Positions 16,521-25,154 of a DNA stretch of 46,182 nucleotides are shown piece after piece; positions within the stretch are counted from its first letter, which is position 1; each line of letters begins with the position of its first letter. The notes below the pieces were generated by a model, which saw only the letters and a program-made list of their open reading frames with translations, was not told the origin of the DNA and ran no database searches. The DNA lies in assembly GCA_021732845.1 (NCBI GenBank), contig JAKFUF010000087.1, positions 1 to 46,182 of the forward strand, in the 5' to 3' direction. The translations under genes were made by a program, and so were the position numbers. The stretch comes from Planctomycetaceae bacterium (lineage in GTDB: Bacteria > Planctomycetota > Planctomycetia > Planctomycetales > Planctomycetaceae).

Positions 16521-18305
16521 ATGACAGAGATTGTTGGGATTGACCTGGGAACGACAAATTCCCTCTGCGCCGTTTTTCGGGACGGGCAGCCACAGCTCAT
16601 CCCCAATCCTCACGGTGAATTTCTGACGCCTTCGGTCGTTGGCATCCTGGAGAATGGGCAGGTCGTGGTGGGAGCCCCGGCGCGGGAGCTGCGCATCACC
16701 CGCCCGGAGCGGTGCCGGGCAACGTTCAAGCGTGACATGGGCTCGGGCCGCCAGGTGTTGATTGGCCGCCAGACGTTTTCGGCGGTGGAATTGTCGAGCC
16801 TCGTTCTGCGGTCGCTCAAGGAGGACGCAGAATCCTTTCTGAAACAGCCCGTCCATGAGGCCGTGATCACGGTCCCCGCGTATTTCAACGACCTGCAGCG
16901 CAAGGCAACTCGCCAAGCCGGGGAGATGGCTGGGTTGCGGGTCCGGCGGATTATCAATGAACCGACGGCCGCGGCCCTGACCTATGGATTCCACGACCGC
17001 ACCAGCGACAAGAAACTGCTGGTCATCGACCTGGGCGGGGGGACGTTTGATGTCACATTGATGGAAGTGTTCGACGGGACGCTCGAGATCATTTCGACAG
17101 CCGGCGAGAGCCACCTGGGCGGCGAAGACTTCACGGACGCGCTGGCGGCCTCCGTGCTGCGGGGGCGAAATCTGGACCTGGAAGTCGTGGAGGACGAGTC
17201 GCCCCTGCTGGTGTCGCGGCTGCGTCAGGAGTGCGAGCAGGCGAAACGCCGGCTGCAGACCAAGGAGGAGGTGTGGATCCGCATTCCGGACCGCAAAGGG
17301 CATGTGGGTGACAACGATCCGCACAGCGCGGTGCGGGTGACACGGGAGGGGTTCATTCAGGCGACGAAGTCACTGATGGAACGTCTCAAGGAACCGATTC
17401 GCCGGGTCCTGCGGGACGGCCAGAGCGGGCCGGGCGATCTCGACGAGGTGATCCTGGTCGGCGGCGCCACGCGGATGCTCGTGCTGCGGCAATTTGTCAC
17501 GGATTTTTTCCAGCGTGAGCCACAATGCCGCCACAACCCGGATGAGGTTGTCGCGCTGGGGGCGGCCGTTCAAGCCGCGCTGATGGCCGATGATCCGGCG
17601 CTGGGCGACATGGTGATGACCGATGTCTGCCCCTTCACGCTCGGCGTGGAGATTTGCCGGAGGTTTGGCGACCGCCACAACGACGGTTATTTTTCGCCGA
17701 TCATTCACCGCAACACGACGATCCCCGTTTCCCGCGAGGAGGCCTACTTCACGATCGAGCCGAACCAGGACGAGGTGATGTTCAACATCTATCAGGGTGA
17801 AGGGCGGAAGGTGAAGGACAATCTCAAACTTGGCGAGCTGCGGGTCAAGGGAGTTCCGCCGGGACCGGCGGGTCAGCAGGTGAATGTCCGCTTCACCTAT
17901 GACCTCAACGGTCTGCTGGAGGTGGAGGCCCGCGTGCCACAGACCGGGAAGATGTTCAAAACGCTGTTGGTGAACAATGTGAGTCTGACCGGGGCCGAAC
18001 TGCAGGCGGCGATCGCCAGAATGCAGGCGCTGAAGTCCTGCCCGCGGGACGAGGTGGCCAACAGGCAACTGCTGCTGTTTGCGGAAAAACTCGTGGGTGA
18101 AGTCAACAAGGAGGAACGGAGAGGCCTGGAGCAGGCGCTGGACCAGTTTGAACAGGCCCTGGATGAACGGGACCGGGGCCAGTTTCAACACACCCGCCAG
18201 GGCCTGCTGCTGGTGTTGGAAAGCCTCGGTTTCCGCTACGAAGAAAACCGTGGCTACGAAGACCATGACGCAGGAGATCATGGTGACAAAAAAACAGACA
18301 AATGA
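16521..18305 (+). CDS. HscC/DnaK-like Hsp70 chaperone
   Basis: The 594-residue protein is an Hsp70 ATPase, shorter than DnaK (about 640) and without the acidic DnaK C-terminus. The nucleotide-binding domain has GIDLGTTNS (6-14), the [19 protein letters not shown] segment near 116-134, [13 protein letters not shown] (168-180) and ILVGGATRM (311-319). The substrate-binding region starts near 370 with [11 protein letters not shown] and has [15 protein letters not shown]. The C-terminal helical part is charged. The form is closest by eye to HscC-type Hsp70s, which in E. coli pair with membrane J proteins (DjlB/DjlC). The two following genes overlap in series, and the third encodes a membrane J-like protein, which supports a dedicated chaperone set. 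Confidence 0.93.
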   Translation: MTEIVGIDLGTTNSLCAVFRDGQPQLIPNPHGEFLTPSVVGILENGQVVVGAPARELRITRPERCRATFKRDMGSGRQVLIGRQTFSAVELSSLVLRSLKEDAESFLKQPVHEAVITVPAYFNDLQRKATRQAGEMAGLRVRRIINEPTAAALTYGFHDRTSDKKLLVIDLGGGTFDVTLMEVFDGTLEIISTAGESHLGGEDFTDALAASVLRGRNLDLEVVEDESPLLVSRLRQECEQAKRRLQTKEEVWIRIPDRKGHVGDNDPHSAVRVTREGFIQATKSLMERLKEPIRRVLRDGQSGPGDLDEVILVGGATRMLVLRQFVTDFFQREPQCRHNPDEVVALGAAVQAALMADDPALGDMVMTDVCPFTLGVEICRRFGDRHNDGYFSPIIHRNTTIPVSREEAYFTIEPNQDEVMFNIYQGEGRKVKDNLKLGELRVKGVPPGPAGQQVNVRFTYDLNGLLEVEARVPQTGKMFKTLLVNNVSLTGAELQAAIARMQALKSCPRDEVANRQLLLFAEKLVGEVNKEERRGLEQALDQFEQALDERDRGQFQHTRQGLLLVLESLGFRYEENRGYEDHDAGDHGDKKTDK

Positions 18306-18996
18306 CGCCGAGCGGGGCGACTATCTGGCCGCCGTGCTGCAATTGGATCCCCTGCGGCAAGCGGACCAGATCCTGAGGCGCAGGCGCGAGTATTTTGGCA
18401 CTCCGGTGCCGGTGGACGAGCAACCCGCTGCCGACCATGCAGAGGCCGGCCAGCGACTCCAGGCCACCACGGCTCTCGACGCCGTTCGCACCAGCTTCTG
18501 GACATTGGATCAGGAGCATCTGGTTCAGGCACTCAACTCACTGAATGTCGCGCCCTTCCCCGACCTGCAGGTTGCCGCGGCGCGACTCCATGTTGTCGCC
18601 CGTCATCGATCGGACATCGCGGAAAACCTTGTGGTCGCCTCGAAGTGTACGGCAGCAGACCGAGAAGTCATTGACCGGCTGCGCAGGCTGTGGGTGAGTT
18701 CAGCACGGGATGCCCTGCTCATCAAACAGGAATTCTTGAACAGGTTGAGTCACCCCGAAGTCTTACTTGCGGCGCGCCGGGTGGTCAGCGTCTTGCGACG
18801 GCAGTTTCCAGACTTGCACCGGCTTGAGGCAGACTGGATCGACCTTTTTCTCCCACCCAGCCGGCGGGATATCGTCCGGCTGGCATCCAAGAGTGAATCA
18901 ACCACCTCCTCAAGTCCCCACTGGGTCTGGCTGCTTGTCGCCGCGTCGATCGTTTCACAACTGGCACGGCTTCTCCGCCTCTTCGAACAGCGATGA
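18280..18996 (+). CDS. Unknown protein with C-terminal transmembrane segment, between the Hsp70 and J-like genes
   Basis: I do not recognise this roughly 238-residue protein. It begins basic, is mostly helical and charged, and contains [19 protein letters not shown] near its start. The last 25 residues hold one hydrophobic helix ([19 protein letters not shown]) ending in FEQR, the layout of a tail-anchored membrane protein with a cytoplasmic body. The start overlaps the Hsp70 3' end; ATG 18280 has AGGAG 3 nt upstream and ATG 18265 is an alternative adding 5 residues. Its stop overlaps the next start (ATGA). Position suggests a membrane tether, adaptor or regulator for the Hsp70; this is inferred. 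Confidence 0.75.
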   Translation: MVTKKQTNDAERGDYLAAVLQLDPLRQADQILRRRREYFGTPVPVDEQPAADHAEAGQRLQATTALDAVRTSFWTLDQEHLVQALNSLNVAPFPDLQVAAARLHVVARHRSDIAENLVVASKCTAADREVIDRLRRLWVSSARDALLIKQEFLNRLSHPEVLLAARRVVSVLRRQFPDLHRLEADWIDLFLPPSRRDIVRLASKSESTTSSSPHWVWLLVAASIVSQLARLLRLFEQR

Positions 18997-20645
18997 TGGA
19001 AACCAACTCCGCAGAACCTGACTGGTCGAAGTTGCCTTTCGACCCGGCCGCCTTCTTTGGCCTGGCCGGGGGTTTCACCCGGGACGATCTCAAGCGCCGC
19101 TACTCCCGGTTGCTCAAGCAGTTCAAGCCGGACCGGCACCCAGAGCAGTTCCGCATGATTCGGTCGGCCTACGAGGAACTACTGGAAGAACTCGAATACG
19201 ATCCTGTTCAAGGCGGCACAATCGACTTGTCGGACCTGCGGGAGGTCCTGAGCAAGCGGACGTTCGAGGAAAACAAAAACTCCGTCCAACCACACCACCC
19301 CGTTGCGCCACGCCGACCGTGGCATGAGCGTGTCCGTCTTGAGCCACTCGGCCAGTTGATCGACGAACTTCGCCGGCTGCCGCACAAGACGGCCTTTGAT
19401 TTCTACCTGCTGGCAATCCTCACAGACGCCGCGCCGCTGCGCGACAATATGACATTCCTGCATGGTTTGCTGGACGGGCTGGAAAAGTATCCCGACGACG
19501 TGGGGTTGCGGAACACACTGCGTCAGCTTTTCCGCGAACCCGTGCTTGGGCAAGACCTGCCGGGCCTTTTGCTCGCCGTGGCGAAACGTGTGTCCGATGG
19601 CCGCTTCTACCGGTTGACGGAGCCACTGTGGCACCAACTGCTGTCCACCGCCAGCTTCGGGGTTTTCTCGGCCGCGCTGAAGGCCTGTGAATCGCACCTG
19701 AAAGACTGCGAAAACTACGGCAAAACAGCGTTTTGGCTGAAACTCATCAAGCGCGCGGTTTGGAAGGCCGAACAGTGGTGGCTCACGGAGGCCATCCAGC
19801 GCCTCGAAGCGGATGATGATTCCGGCACGCGGCATTTCGACCTGGGGCTGGAGATCGTGAAGAGCCTGCAGGCCTACGCCAAGAGCCGCGCCGACTTTCT
19901 GGATGGCGACCCCGTGCGCCGCGATCTGGACCGAGTTTTTCAGGACTATTGCATGTTGGAGGAGGCTGCCGCGGAGCAGTCATTTGTGACGTTTCAAATC
20001 CGCGTGGCGAGCGGCAACTACGACTTGGCGGCAACGCTGACCCATGCCGACGAAAACTGCGGGGCGGCATTCCTCGCCTGGGATTGGATCAGCGTGGACA
20101 TGAGCGAACGTCTGGGCAAGACTGCGCGCGAACTTCCGGCGATTCAACTGCGCCGGCTCATTCTTGCCACCAAGGAGCGGCTGCAACTGCGCCTGTCCCA
20201 AAGCCGCGCCAGCCTGGAAGGTCGCCTGGGGTTCCTTCAGAAATTGAAGGTCAGGTCCGGCACGCTGATCAATTTTTCGCTCATCGCAGGAGGGCTGGCC
20301 ATCCTGGCGATTCAGGTTGTGGGCACTTCAATCGCGTCGGAATATTGGTTTCAGGTGGCCACCTTTGCCTGTGTTTTGGCCGGCATCGCCGCGTATCAGA
20401 TTGACCTGGCCTGGATCAATCCGAAAGTTGAGTCGATCGACCAAAAATTCGTGGAACGCCGCTACGAAATGATCTTCCGAAAAGAGTTGCAGCTCATCGT
20501 CCGTGAATGGTTCCTGGGGCACCGAGACCTCAAGGCGATTCTGCAGGCACTGGTCGAAACGCCATCGCTGGAGGCGATTGGTCAGATCGCCCAGCGCGAC
20601 CTTTCGCTGCGGGTCGTTGCCAATGCCATGACGTTTTTGCCCTGA
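18993..20645 (+). CDS. J-domain-like membrane protein with KPD instead of HPD
   Basis: Residues about 14-70 form a J-like domain: helix II TRDDLKRRYSRLLKQF, a loop, then helix III RMIRSAYEELLEELEY. The loop that should read HPD reads KPD (FKPDRHPEQF), so the His needed to stimulate Hsp70 ATPase in classic J proteins is replaced by Lys. Residues 110-415 are a long helical region of unknown fold. Two transmembrane helices follow at about 425-443 and 451-473, then a cytoplasmic-looking C-terminal domain to 550. The gene overlaps the previous one by 4 nt and is third in the Hsp70 set. It may be a true but altered co-chaperone, or a J-like binding module without stimulation. Confidence 0.82.
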   Translation: MMETNSAEPDWSKLPFDPAAFFGLAGGFTRDDLKRRYSRLLKQFKPDRHPEQFRMIRSAYEELLEELEYDPVQGGTIDLSDLREVLSKRTFEENKNSVQPHHPVAPRRPWHERVRLEPLGQLIDELRRLPHKTAFDFYLLAILTDAAPLRDNMTFLHGLLDGLEKYPDDVGLRNTLRQLFREPVLGQDLPGLLLAVAKRVSDGRFYRLTEPLWHQLLSTASFGVFSAALKACESHLKDCENYGKTAFWLKLIKRAVWKAEQWWLTEAIQRLEADDDSGTRHFDLGLEIVKSLQAYAKSRADFLDGDPVRRDLDRVFQDYCMLEEAAAEQSFVTFQIRVASGNYDLAATLTHADENCGAAFLAWDWISVDMSERLGKTARELPAIQLRRLILATKERLQLRLSQSRASLEGRLGFLQKLKVRSGTLINFSLIAGGLAILAIQVVGTSIASEYWFQVATFACVLAGIAAYQIDLAWINPKVESIDQKFVERRYEMIFRKELQLIVREWFLGHRDLKAILQALVETPSLEAIGQIAQRDLSLRVVANAMTFLP

Positions 20646-20717
20646 AGGCATTCACCCCCCTTTCCGACATTGCAAATCTGGTGATCCGTAGAACGTTCAG
20701 CCAGGCCCCGACGGGCT

Positions 20718-21719
20718 TCACGTTCCCTGACTCTTCTCGACGGCCGCGCGCATTTTCTCAAGCCCGGTTTTTGCCACTTCCAACGGGTCCATTTTCCAGT
20801 ATTCGCGGTTGAAGAGTTCGAGCGACAGGAAGCCACGGAAACCGGTGGCGTGCAGCGTCCGCAGGATGGTGGACAGCGGAGCCACACCTTCGCCGGCATG
20901 GACGCGGTGTTCATCTTTGATCTCGGCGCGGCCGGGTGTGGCGGGGTAGTCATTCATGTGGAACACGTGCATCGCCGCACCGTTGAGCAGCGCCAGGCTG
21001 GCGAAGTCTGAGCCACCCTTGTGGAGGTGGTAGACGTCGAGCAGCATGCAGGCCTGAGGATGGCCGGTGTCGACAGCCACATAAACAGTCTCGGCGAGAC
21101 GGCTGAGGGTCTGCGAAAAACCCCAGACCTCAAGCTGTGGTACGACACCGATTTCCCGGCCGAGTTCGAGCAGTGCGTGGTATCTTTGCGCGGTCGTCTT
21201 CAAGTCGGGGCCGGGCTTGTCATGGGCTCCCACAGGTGGTGCGGCGATCCGCTTGCCGCCAATTTTGGCGAGCGTGTCCATGTCCCGCCGGGCCTGTTCC
21301 AGGCCGGCCTTGCGGGCCATCGGATCCTCCACGATCCACTGGGCAAACCCGATGGCACTCTCCACGGTCAGCCCGGCGTCCAGGATCCGTTTCCCCAGAT
21401 CGGACAGTGAACCGCCGCCCTTCACATAGTCGTCCAGCGTCCCCATCCAAGGTTCGATGGCGTTGAATCCGGCGGCCGCGGCAATCTCGACCTCTTTGAC
21501 AATCCCCACGTTCTGCCCGCGGATCGTGCTGGTGTTCAGCGAGTACCGAAAGGCGGGAGTTTCACTGACAGGCGGGTTCGCGTTTTCGTCCGCCTTCAGC
21601 TCGGGCGCTCCCACCTGCGGAAGCCCCATGGAACAGAGCGCACCACCCGCCACGGCAGTCAGAACCGAACGGCGCGACAGGGACGAGTTCGGCGCAGGGG
21701 TAGTCATAAATTCAGGCAT
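20718..21719 (-). CDS. Tat-exported sugar phosphate isomerase/epimerase-type TIM-barrel protein
   Basis: The protein carries a twin-arginine signal (SLSRRSVLTAVAGGALCSMG) and then a xylose-isomerase-like TIM barrel. Signs of the barrel are SLNTSTIRGQNVGIVKEVEIAAAAGFNAIEPW cut at usual strand-helix points, PQLEVWGFSQTLSRL, MLLDVYHLHKGG, MHVFHMNDYPATPGRAEIKDEHRVHAGEG and FLSLELFNREYW. The Glu, Asp/His, His and Glu positions expected for a divalent metal site are present. Such exported isomerase/epimerase proteins are abundant in planctomycetes; the substrate is unknown. Starts at 21719 or 21707 both precede the Tat motif properly; the ATG at 21836 would leave an unusual 55-residue leader. Confidence 0.88.
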   Translation of the reverse strand: MPEFMTTPAPNSSLSRRSVLTAVAGGALCSMGLPQVGAPELKADENANPPVSETPAFRYSLNTSTIRGQNVGIVKEVEIAAAAGFNAIEPWMGTLDDYVKGGGSLSDLGKRILDAGLTVESAIGFAQWIVEDPMARKAGLEQARRDMDTLAKIGGKRIAAPPVGAHDKPGPDLKTTAQRYHALLELGREIGVVPQLEVWGFSQTLSRLAETVYVAVDTGHPQACMLLDVYHLHKGGSDFASLALLNGAAMHVFHMNDYPATPGRAEIKDEHRVHAGEGVAPLSTILRTLHATGFRGFLSLELFNREYWKMDPLEVAKTGLEKMRAAVEKSQGT

Positions 21720-21872
21720 CAGAGAGTCGCTGGGCGGGAGGAGAAACCGTGCTGCACTGTCGATCACGAATGTTGTCAGAGAGTTTACATTGAGGGCGGG
21801 CAAAGCCCAATGAAGGGGACGTTTCCCGAAAAGCATGCGTTGCTGTTCATTCCGCGCAGAATTTCAATTGTT

Positions 21873-22020
21873 AAATTTCACAGTAAAATGCTTTCGGCGA
21901 CGGTGTCAGCAAGTCTGGACAGGATGAGAAAGGATGAAAGAGGATCAGAAAGGATCTGTTTGGAGCAGCCTTCAATGACAGTATCCCTTTTAATCCTCTC
22001 TCATCCTTTTCAATCCTGTC
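21873..22020. repeat. Repeat locus B: AAATTTCACAG unit plus AGGATGA-type inverted repeat
   Basis: AAATTTCACAGTAAAATGCT (21873-21892) matches 3220-3239 with one change. Next, 21918-21946 and 21992-22020 form an imperfect inverted repeat (24 of 29 bases) of AGGATGAAA units like the outer arms at 3116-3434. The order of the two repeat families side by side is shared with locus A. The gap between the TIM-barrel gene and the small gene at 22076 is made of these repeats. Confidence 0.7.
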
Positions 22021-22075
22021 TTGATGACCCGTGTGTTGCTGACATTTGGCGCGATCTGGTCGCGGAACTCCAACA

Positions 22076-22330
22076 ATGACGACTCGCATGAAGTCACTCC
22101 GTGAAGTCAATCATCAGGCCATTCGCCTGCTTTCTGAGCAGATCGGAATCGTCGATACGGTTCGGTTTGTGAATCAGTTCACAACTGGTCAAGGGAATTA
22201 CACGGAAGAGCGCGATGCCTTGTTTGGGCATCTCGCGCTCGAAGACATCGTGACTGCCATCGGCAACAAACGCGACACGCCAGCGGCGGAGAGGGCAGTC
22301 GGCCTGCCGCCGACACTTCCGGCGAATTAA
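22076..22330 (+). CDS. Small conserved-looking helical protein (84 residues), function unknown
   Basis: The protein reads MTTRMKSLREVNHQAIRLLS and onward through EQIGIVDTVRFVNQFTTG, QGNYTEERDALFGHLALEDI, then a low-complexity end. The pattern of two helices, a GxGNYTEER turn and LxLEDIVxxI resembles small unnamed proteins common in cyanobacteria and planctomycetes. Some of these lie near toxin-antitoxin genes, so an antitoxin role is possible, but no toxin gene is visible next to it. ATG 22076 is used; ATG 22088 (MKSLREV) is equally plausible. It follows repeat locus B directly and stands alone. Confidence 0.6.
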   Translation: MTTRMKSLREVNHQAIRLLSEQIGIVDTVRFVNQFTTGQGNYTEERDALFGHLALEDIVTAIGNKRDTPAAERAVGLPPTLPAN

Positions 22331-22394
22331 TAAGCTCTCGGCGCTTCCGACTTAGCTTGCTGGCTTCTCGAAAGGGCCACTGGCAAAATGGAAA

Positions 22395-22420
22395 CACCGT
22401 GCGAATCGATTCGCACGGTG
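22395..22420. other. Perfect 26-bp palindrome in the gap 22331-22615
   Basis: CACCGTGCGAATC is followed at once by its exact reverse complement, GATTCGCACGGTG. A second short palindrome, GTTGAATTCAAC, follows a few bases later. There is no T-run, so a rho-independent terminator is unlikely. It could be a dimeric regulator site or a cruciform between the small gene and the end of the S41 protease gene. The rest of this gap holds only short direct repeats (CATATGTCATATGTC, CATTTGTCATTTGG near 22520-22548). Confidence 0.55.
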
Positions 22421-22615
22421 CAAAGTTGAATTCAACCCCTGGAAGAAACGCGGCCAGGGCGATCCTTCGGGATGGAAGTACGATCTCCCCTGCACAAAAC
22501 CCCGAAGACCAGTTGCCCATATGTCATATGTCATTTGTCATTTGGATTTTCCCCCCATTGACGGGTGCTGTTGTCCTCGACCGCATCCTGCGGGCGGGAA
22601 CCTCAGCACACATCC

Positions 22616-24823
22616 TTAGCGGCTTCCAGCAAGCTGGCGTTGCAGGGCGTTGACACCGGCGACGATGTCCAGTTCGCGGCCATTGGCGTCTGTGCCACCG
22701 GCGGACTGGATGTCGGGTTCGACACCTGCTCCGGCCATTTCACGGCCTTGCGGAGAGTAGAACTTGGCGGTGGTCAGCCGCACGCTGGCGGCGACCGACT
22801 TCAGCGGAAACAGCGTCTGCACGGTGCCTTTGCCGTAGCTGTGGCGGCCCACGATCAGGCCCCGGCCGTTCTCTTGAATGGCAGCGGCAAAGATCTCGCT
22901 GGCAGAAGCACTGTCTTCGTCCATCAGCACAACCATTGGTGTCTTCCACGTACGGGGTTGCTTGGCAACGGCGTTGCTGTCGTCGCTGGCGGTCCGGCCA
23001 CGGGTGGAGACGATTGTTCCCTGCGGCAGGAACATGTCGGCCACTTCAATCGAGGTCGTCAGCAGTCCACCCGGGTCTCCACGCAGGTCCAGAACGAGCC
23101 CCCGCATTCCCTGCTGGTGGAGAGCCTGCATTGCAGCTTCCATTTCCCGGGCCGACGAGGCAGCGAAGGATTCGAGCTTCATGTAGCCAATCCGATTGGC
23201 GGGATCGATCATCTGCACTTCGGTCACGCTCCTCAGTTCCATCCGACGACGGGTGATCGACATGGACGCCGTCTGCCCGGCCCGTTCAATCTGCAGCACA
23301 GCCACCGAACCTTCTGGTCCCGAGATCATCTGCGTCGCGGCGTCGAGCACCCGGTCGCGGAGATTCTGACCATCCACCGCCACCAGGATGTCATCCTTCT
23401 TCAAGCCGGCTTCCGCGGCGGGGCTGCCGGGAACCGTCTTGAGAATTCGAATCCCCGCGTCGGCTTTTTCAATCGTGATGCCGATGCCCACCATGCTGTC
23501 GCCAAGTTGCTGGTTGCTGGCACGGGCGGCTTCTTCGGGGAGGAAGGCCGAGTACTTGTCCAGAGATTCAACCGCACCTTCCACAAATTCGAGAGCCACG
23601 ACCGACGGCGAAATTCCAAACCGCTGGGCGTACTGCATCGTCTGCCGCATCTGGGTCACGGCTTCCTGGGGTGTCGTACCTGGCTGCTGCGACATCTGCA
23701 GCAGCACCTGCTGCCAGGCCTGCGACTGCTGAGAATTCATCGCCAACCGGTTCGCCTGCACGAAGGTGTTGTTCACACCGGCTTGCGACAGGTTGTACAA
23801 CCCGCGCTGCACGAGCACTTGGACAGGCTGTGGCTGCAAATGTCGGTTCGTCACGTAGTCCATCACTTCCGCATACAGCGCGACTCCCTGTTCAGGAGTC
23901 AGCGTCGCCGCGAACCGCAGCAGCGTCGGATCCTGGTAGCGACGCGTCAGCACCTCCTGGGCGTCAGGACGGTCATTGTTCGCCCTCGGCCGAGAGCTGG
24001 GAGGAGTCTGAGGAGGCAGTGGCTGCTGTTGTTCGCGATAGCTCGGCTCTGGGAAGGACGGTTGCGGATACGACCGTTCTGGGTATGACGGCTGTGGAGC
24101 AGACTGCCGCGGAAAGGCCCGTGGCTGACTTGGCGCGGAAAGGTACTCGACTTCAGAGTCGGAATACGGCTGCTGGCGGCTGTACGGCTGGGGCTGATCG
24201 AAGCCGGCATCCGGACCATAGTTCCTCTGGTCATAGTTGGGACGCGACACCGGGCGGGAACGGCCAGCAGGAGCGGCCAGTGGACGCTGGTACGACGGCG
24301 GCACGGCGTCGAAGACATCCTCCAGTTCCGGCGTTGGGCGCTGGTCAATCCAGTTTTCGTCGTTGCCTCCATTCCGACCATCGTGCCGGTAATTGCTCCG
24401 CCGTTCGATCGGTTGGTATGACTCTGGCAGTCGACGGCCATCCCAAGTCTCGGTGCGGTACGCAGGGGTGACACGGCGGGAGGGAAGCTGCTGAACTTCA
24501 TAACCGTCATACGCGTCGTACGGGAGGGAACGATCCTGTTCGTACTGTTGCCGATCGGGATACCGCTGGCCGGACAGGTCTTCGCCGGACTTGGGCAGAC
24601 CATAGTCTGAGCCACGGCTGCGGGCCGGAGCGTACTGGGGGCGTTCGCCACGATCTTCATAGCGGGAACGCGGGGCGTACTGGCCAGCAGAATAACCGGA
24701 CGGAACCGGCCGGTAACCAGGGGCGGCTTCGGTGTTGACTGGTGCGACCAGTGAGCCACCGACGGTGAGGAGTGCCACGAGTGGCAGGGCTTGGCGACGA
24801 ACAGCGGAGAACAGAGCGATCAT
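22616..24823 (-). CDS. S41-family C-terminal processing peptidase (CtpA/Tsp-like) with long disordered N-terminus
   Basis: The 735-residue protein starts with a signal peptide (1-33), followed by about 250 residues rich in Arg, Tyr, Pro, Gln and Ser with SYPERSYPQPSFPEPSYREQ, probably disordered. A helical region leads to a PDZ domain (about 440-520: VGIGITIE, VPGSPAAEAGLKKDDILVAVDG) and then the S41 protease core. The catalytic Ser640 lies in DSASASEIFAAA and Lys665 in SYGKGTVQTL, 25 residues apart as in Tsp. LDLRGDPGGLL is also present. It should cut proteins outside the cytoplasm by their C-termini. The N-terminal extension is unlike standard CtpA. csrA lies 85 bp upstream on the same strand, and a CsrA-like site overlaps the ribosome-binding site. 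Confidence 0.93.
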   Translation of the reverse strand: MIALFSAVRRQALPLVALLTVGGSLVAPVNTEAAPGYRPVPSGYSAGQYAPRSRYEDRGERPQYAPARSRGSDYGLPKSGEDLSGQRYPDRQQYEQDRSLPYDAYDGYEVQQLPSRRVTPAYRTETWDGRRLPESYQPIERRSNYRHDGRNGGNDENWIDQRPTPELEDVFDAVPPSYQRPLAAPAGRSRPVSRPNYDQRNYGPDAGFDQPQPYSRQQPYSDSEVEYLSAPSQPRAFPRQSAPQPSYPERSYPQPSFPEPSYREQQQPLPPQTPPSSRPRANNDRPDAQEVLTRRYQDPTLLRFAATLTPEQGVALYAEVMDYVTNRHLQPQPVQVLVQRGLYNLSQAGVNNTFVQANRLAMNSQQSQAWQQVLLQMSQQPGTTPQEAVTQMRQTMQYAQRFGISPSVVALEFVEGAVESLDKYSAFLPEEAARASNQQLGDSMVGIGITIEKADAGIRILKTVPGSPAAEAGLKKDDILVAVDGQNLRDRVLDAATQMISGPEGSVAVLQIERAGQTASMSITRRRMELRSVTEVQMIDPANRIGYMKLESFAASSAREMEAAMQALHQQGMRGLVLDLRGDPGGLLTTSIEVADMFLPQGTIVSTRGRTASDDSNAVAKQPRTWKTPMVVLMDEDSASASEIFAAAIQENGRGLIVGRHSYGKGTVQTLFPLKSVAASVRLTTAKFYSPQGREMAGAGVEPDIQSAGGTDANGRELDIVAGVNALQRQLAGSR

Positions 24824-24842
24824 CGTGATGTCCTTGTCCTGG
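24824..24842 (-). promoter_or_regulatory. Possible CsrA-binding sites over the S41 protease ribosome-binding site
   Basis: On the minus strand the 19 nt before the ATG read CCAGGACAAGGACATCACG. ACAAGGACAT is close to the CsrA consensus ACARGGAUGU, and a second GGA lies 6 nt upstream. AAGGA (24835-24831), 7 nt before the ATG, is also the Shine-Dalgarno site, so bound CsrA would block translation. A further AAGGGATGT spans the csrA stop codon at about 24909-24917. Regulation by the adjacent csrA is inferred. Confidence 0.5.
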
Positions 24843-24908
24843 ACGACTTAGATTGAGGCTGAAAAAGAGTAAAGTAGAAGAGTGAAACTGTGGCTTCGAT
24901 TGCGTGGC

Positions 24909-25154
24909 CTACATCCCTTGGCCCGCAGTCGCGGGCACCGCGGCATTCGCTGCCATCCGCTGGCGGCGGGCATCAAGCATGGAGGTCAACGTGGCGCTGG
25001 GAGCTTCGGTGCAGAGTTCAGCCCGCATCACGCGGACATCGGCCGGGGCTTGGATGCCGATCTTGACCGCGTTCTTACCAGTGCGGATTATTTTGATGAC
25101 AATCCCATCGCCGATCTGAATCATTTCTTCGCATTTGCGGGTGAGGACCAACAT
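24909..25154 (-). CDS. csrA: Carbon storage regulator CsrA (RNA-binding translational regulator)
   Basis: CsrA is a dimeric RNA-binding protein that binds GGA motifs in leaders and usually blocks translation. The core MLVLTRKCEEMIQIGDGIVI is textbook. VKIGIQAPADVRVMRAEL carries the second RNA-binding strand, with Arg44 (in VRVMR) equivalent to the key C-terminal Arg. The core is about 55 residues; the 26 extra C-terminal residues are Ala/Arg-rich. AAAGGA sits 7 nt before the ATG and makes a clear Shine-Dalgarno site, unusual for this window. The gene lies 85 bp upstream of the S41 protease gene, same strand. It faces away from the secreted Gly/Tyr-rich protein across an AT-rich spacer. Confidence 0.97.
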   Translation of the reverse strand: MLVLTRKCEEMIQIGDGIVIKIIRTGKNAVKIGIQAPADVRVMRAELCTEAPSATLTSMLDARRQRMAANAAVPATAGQGM

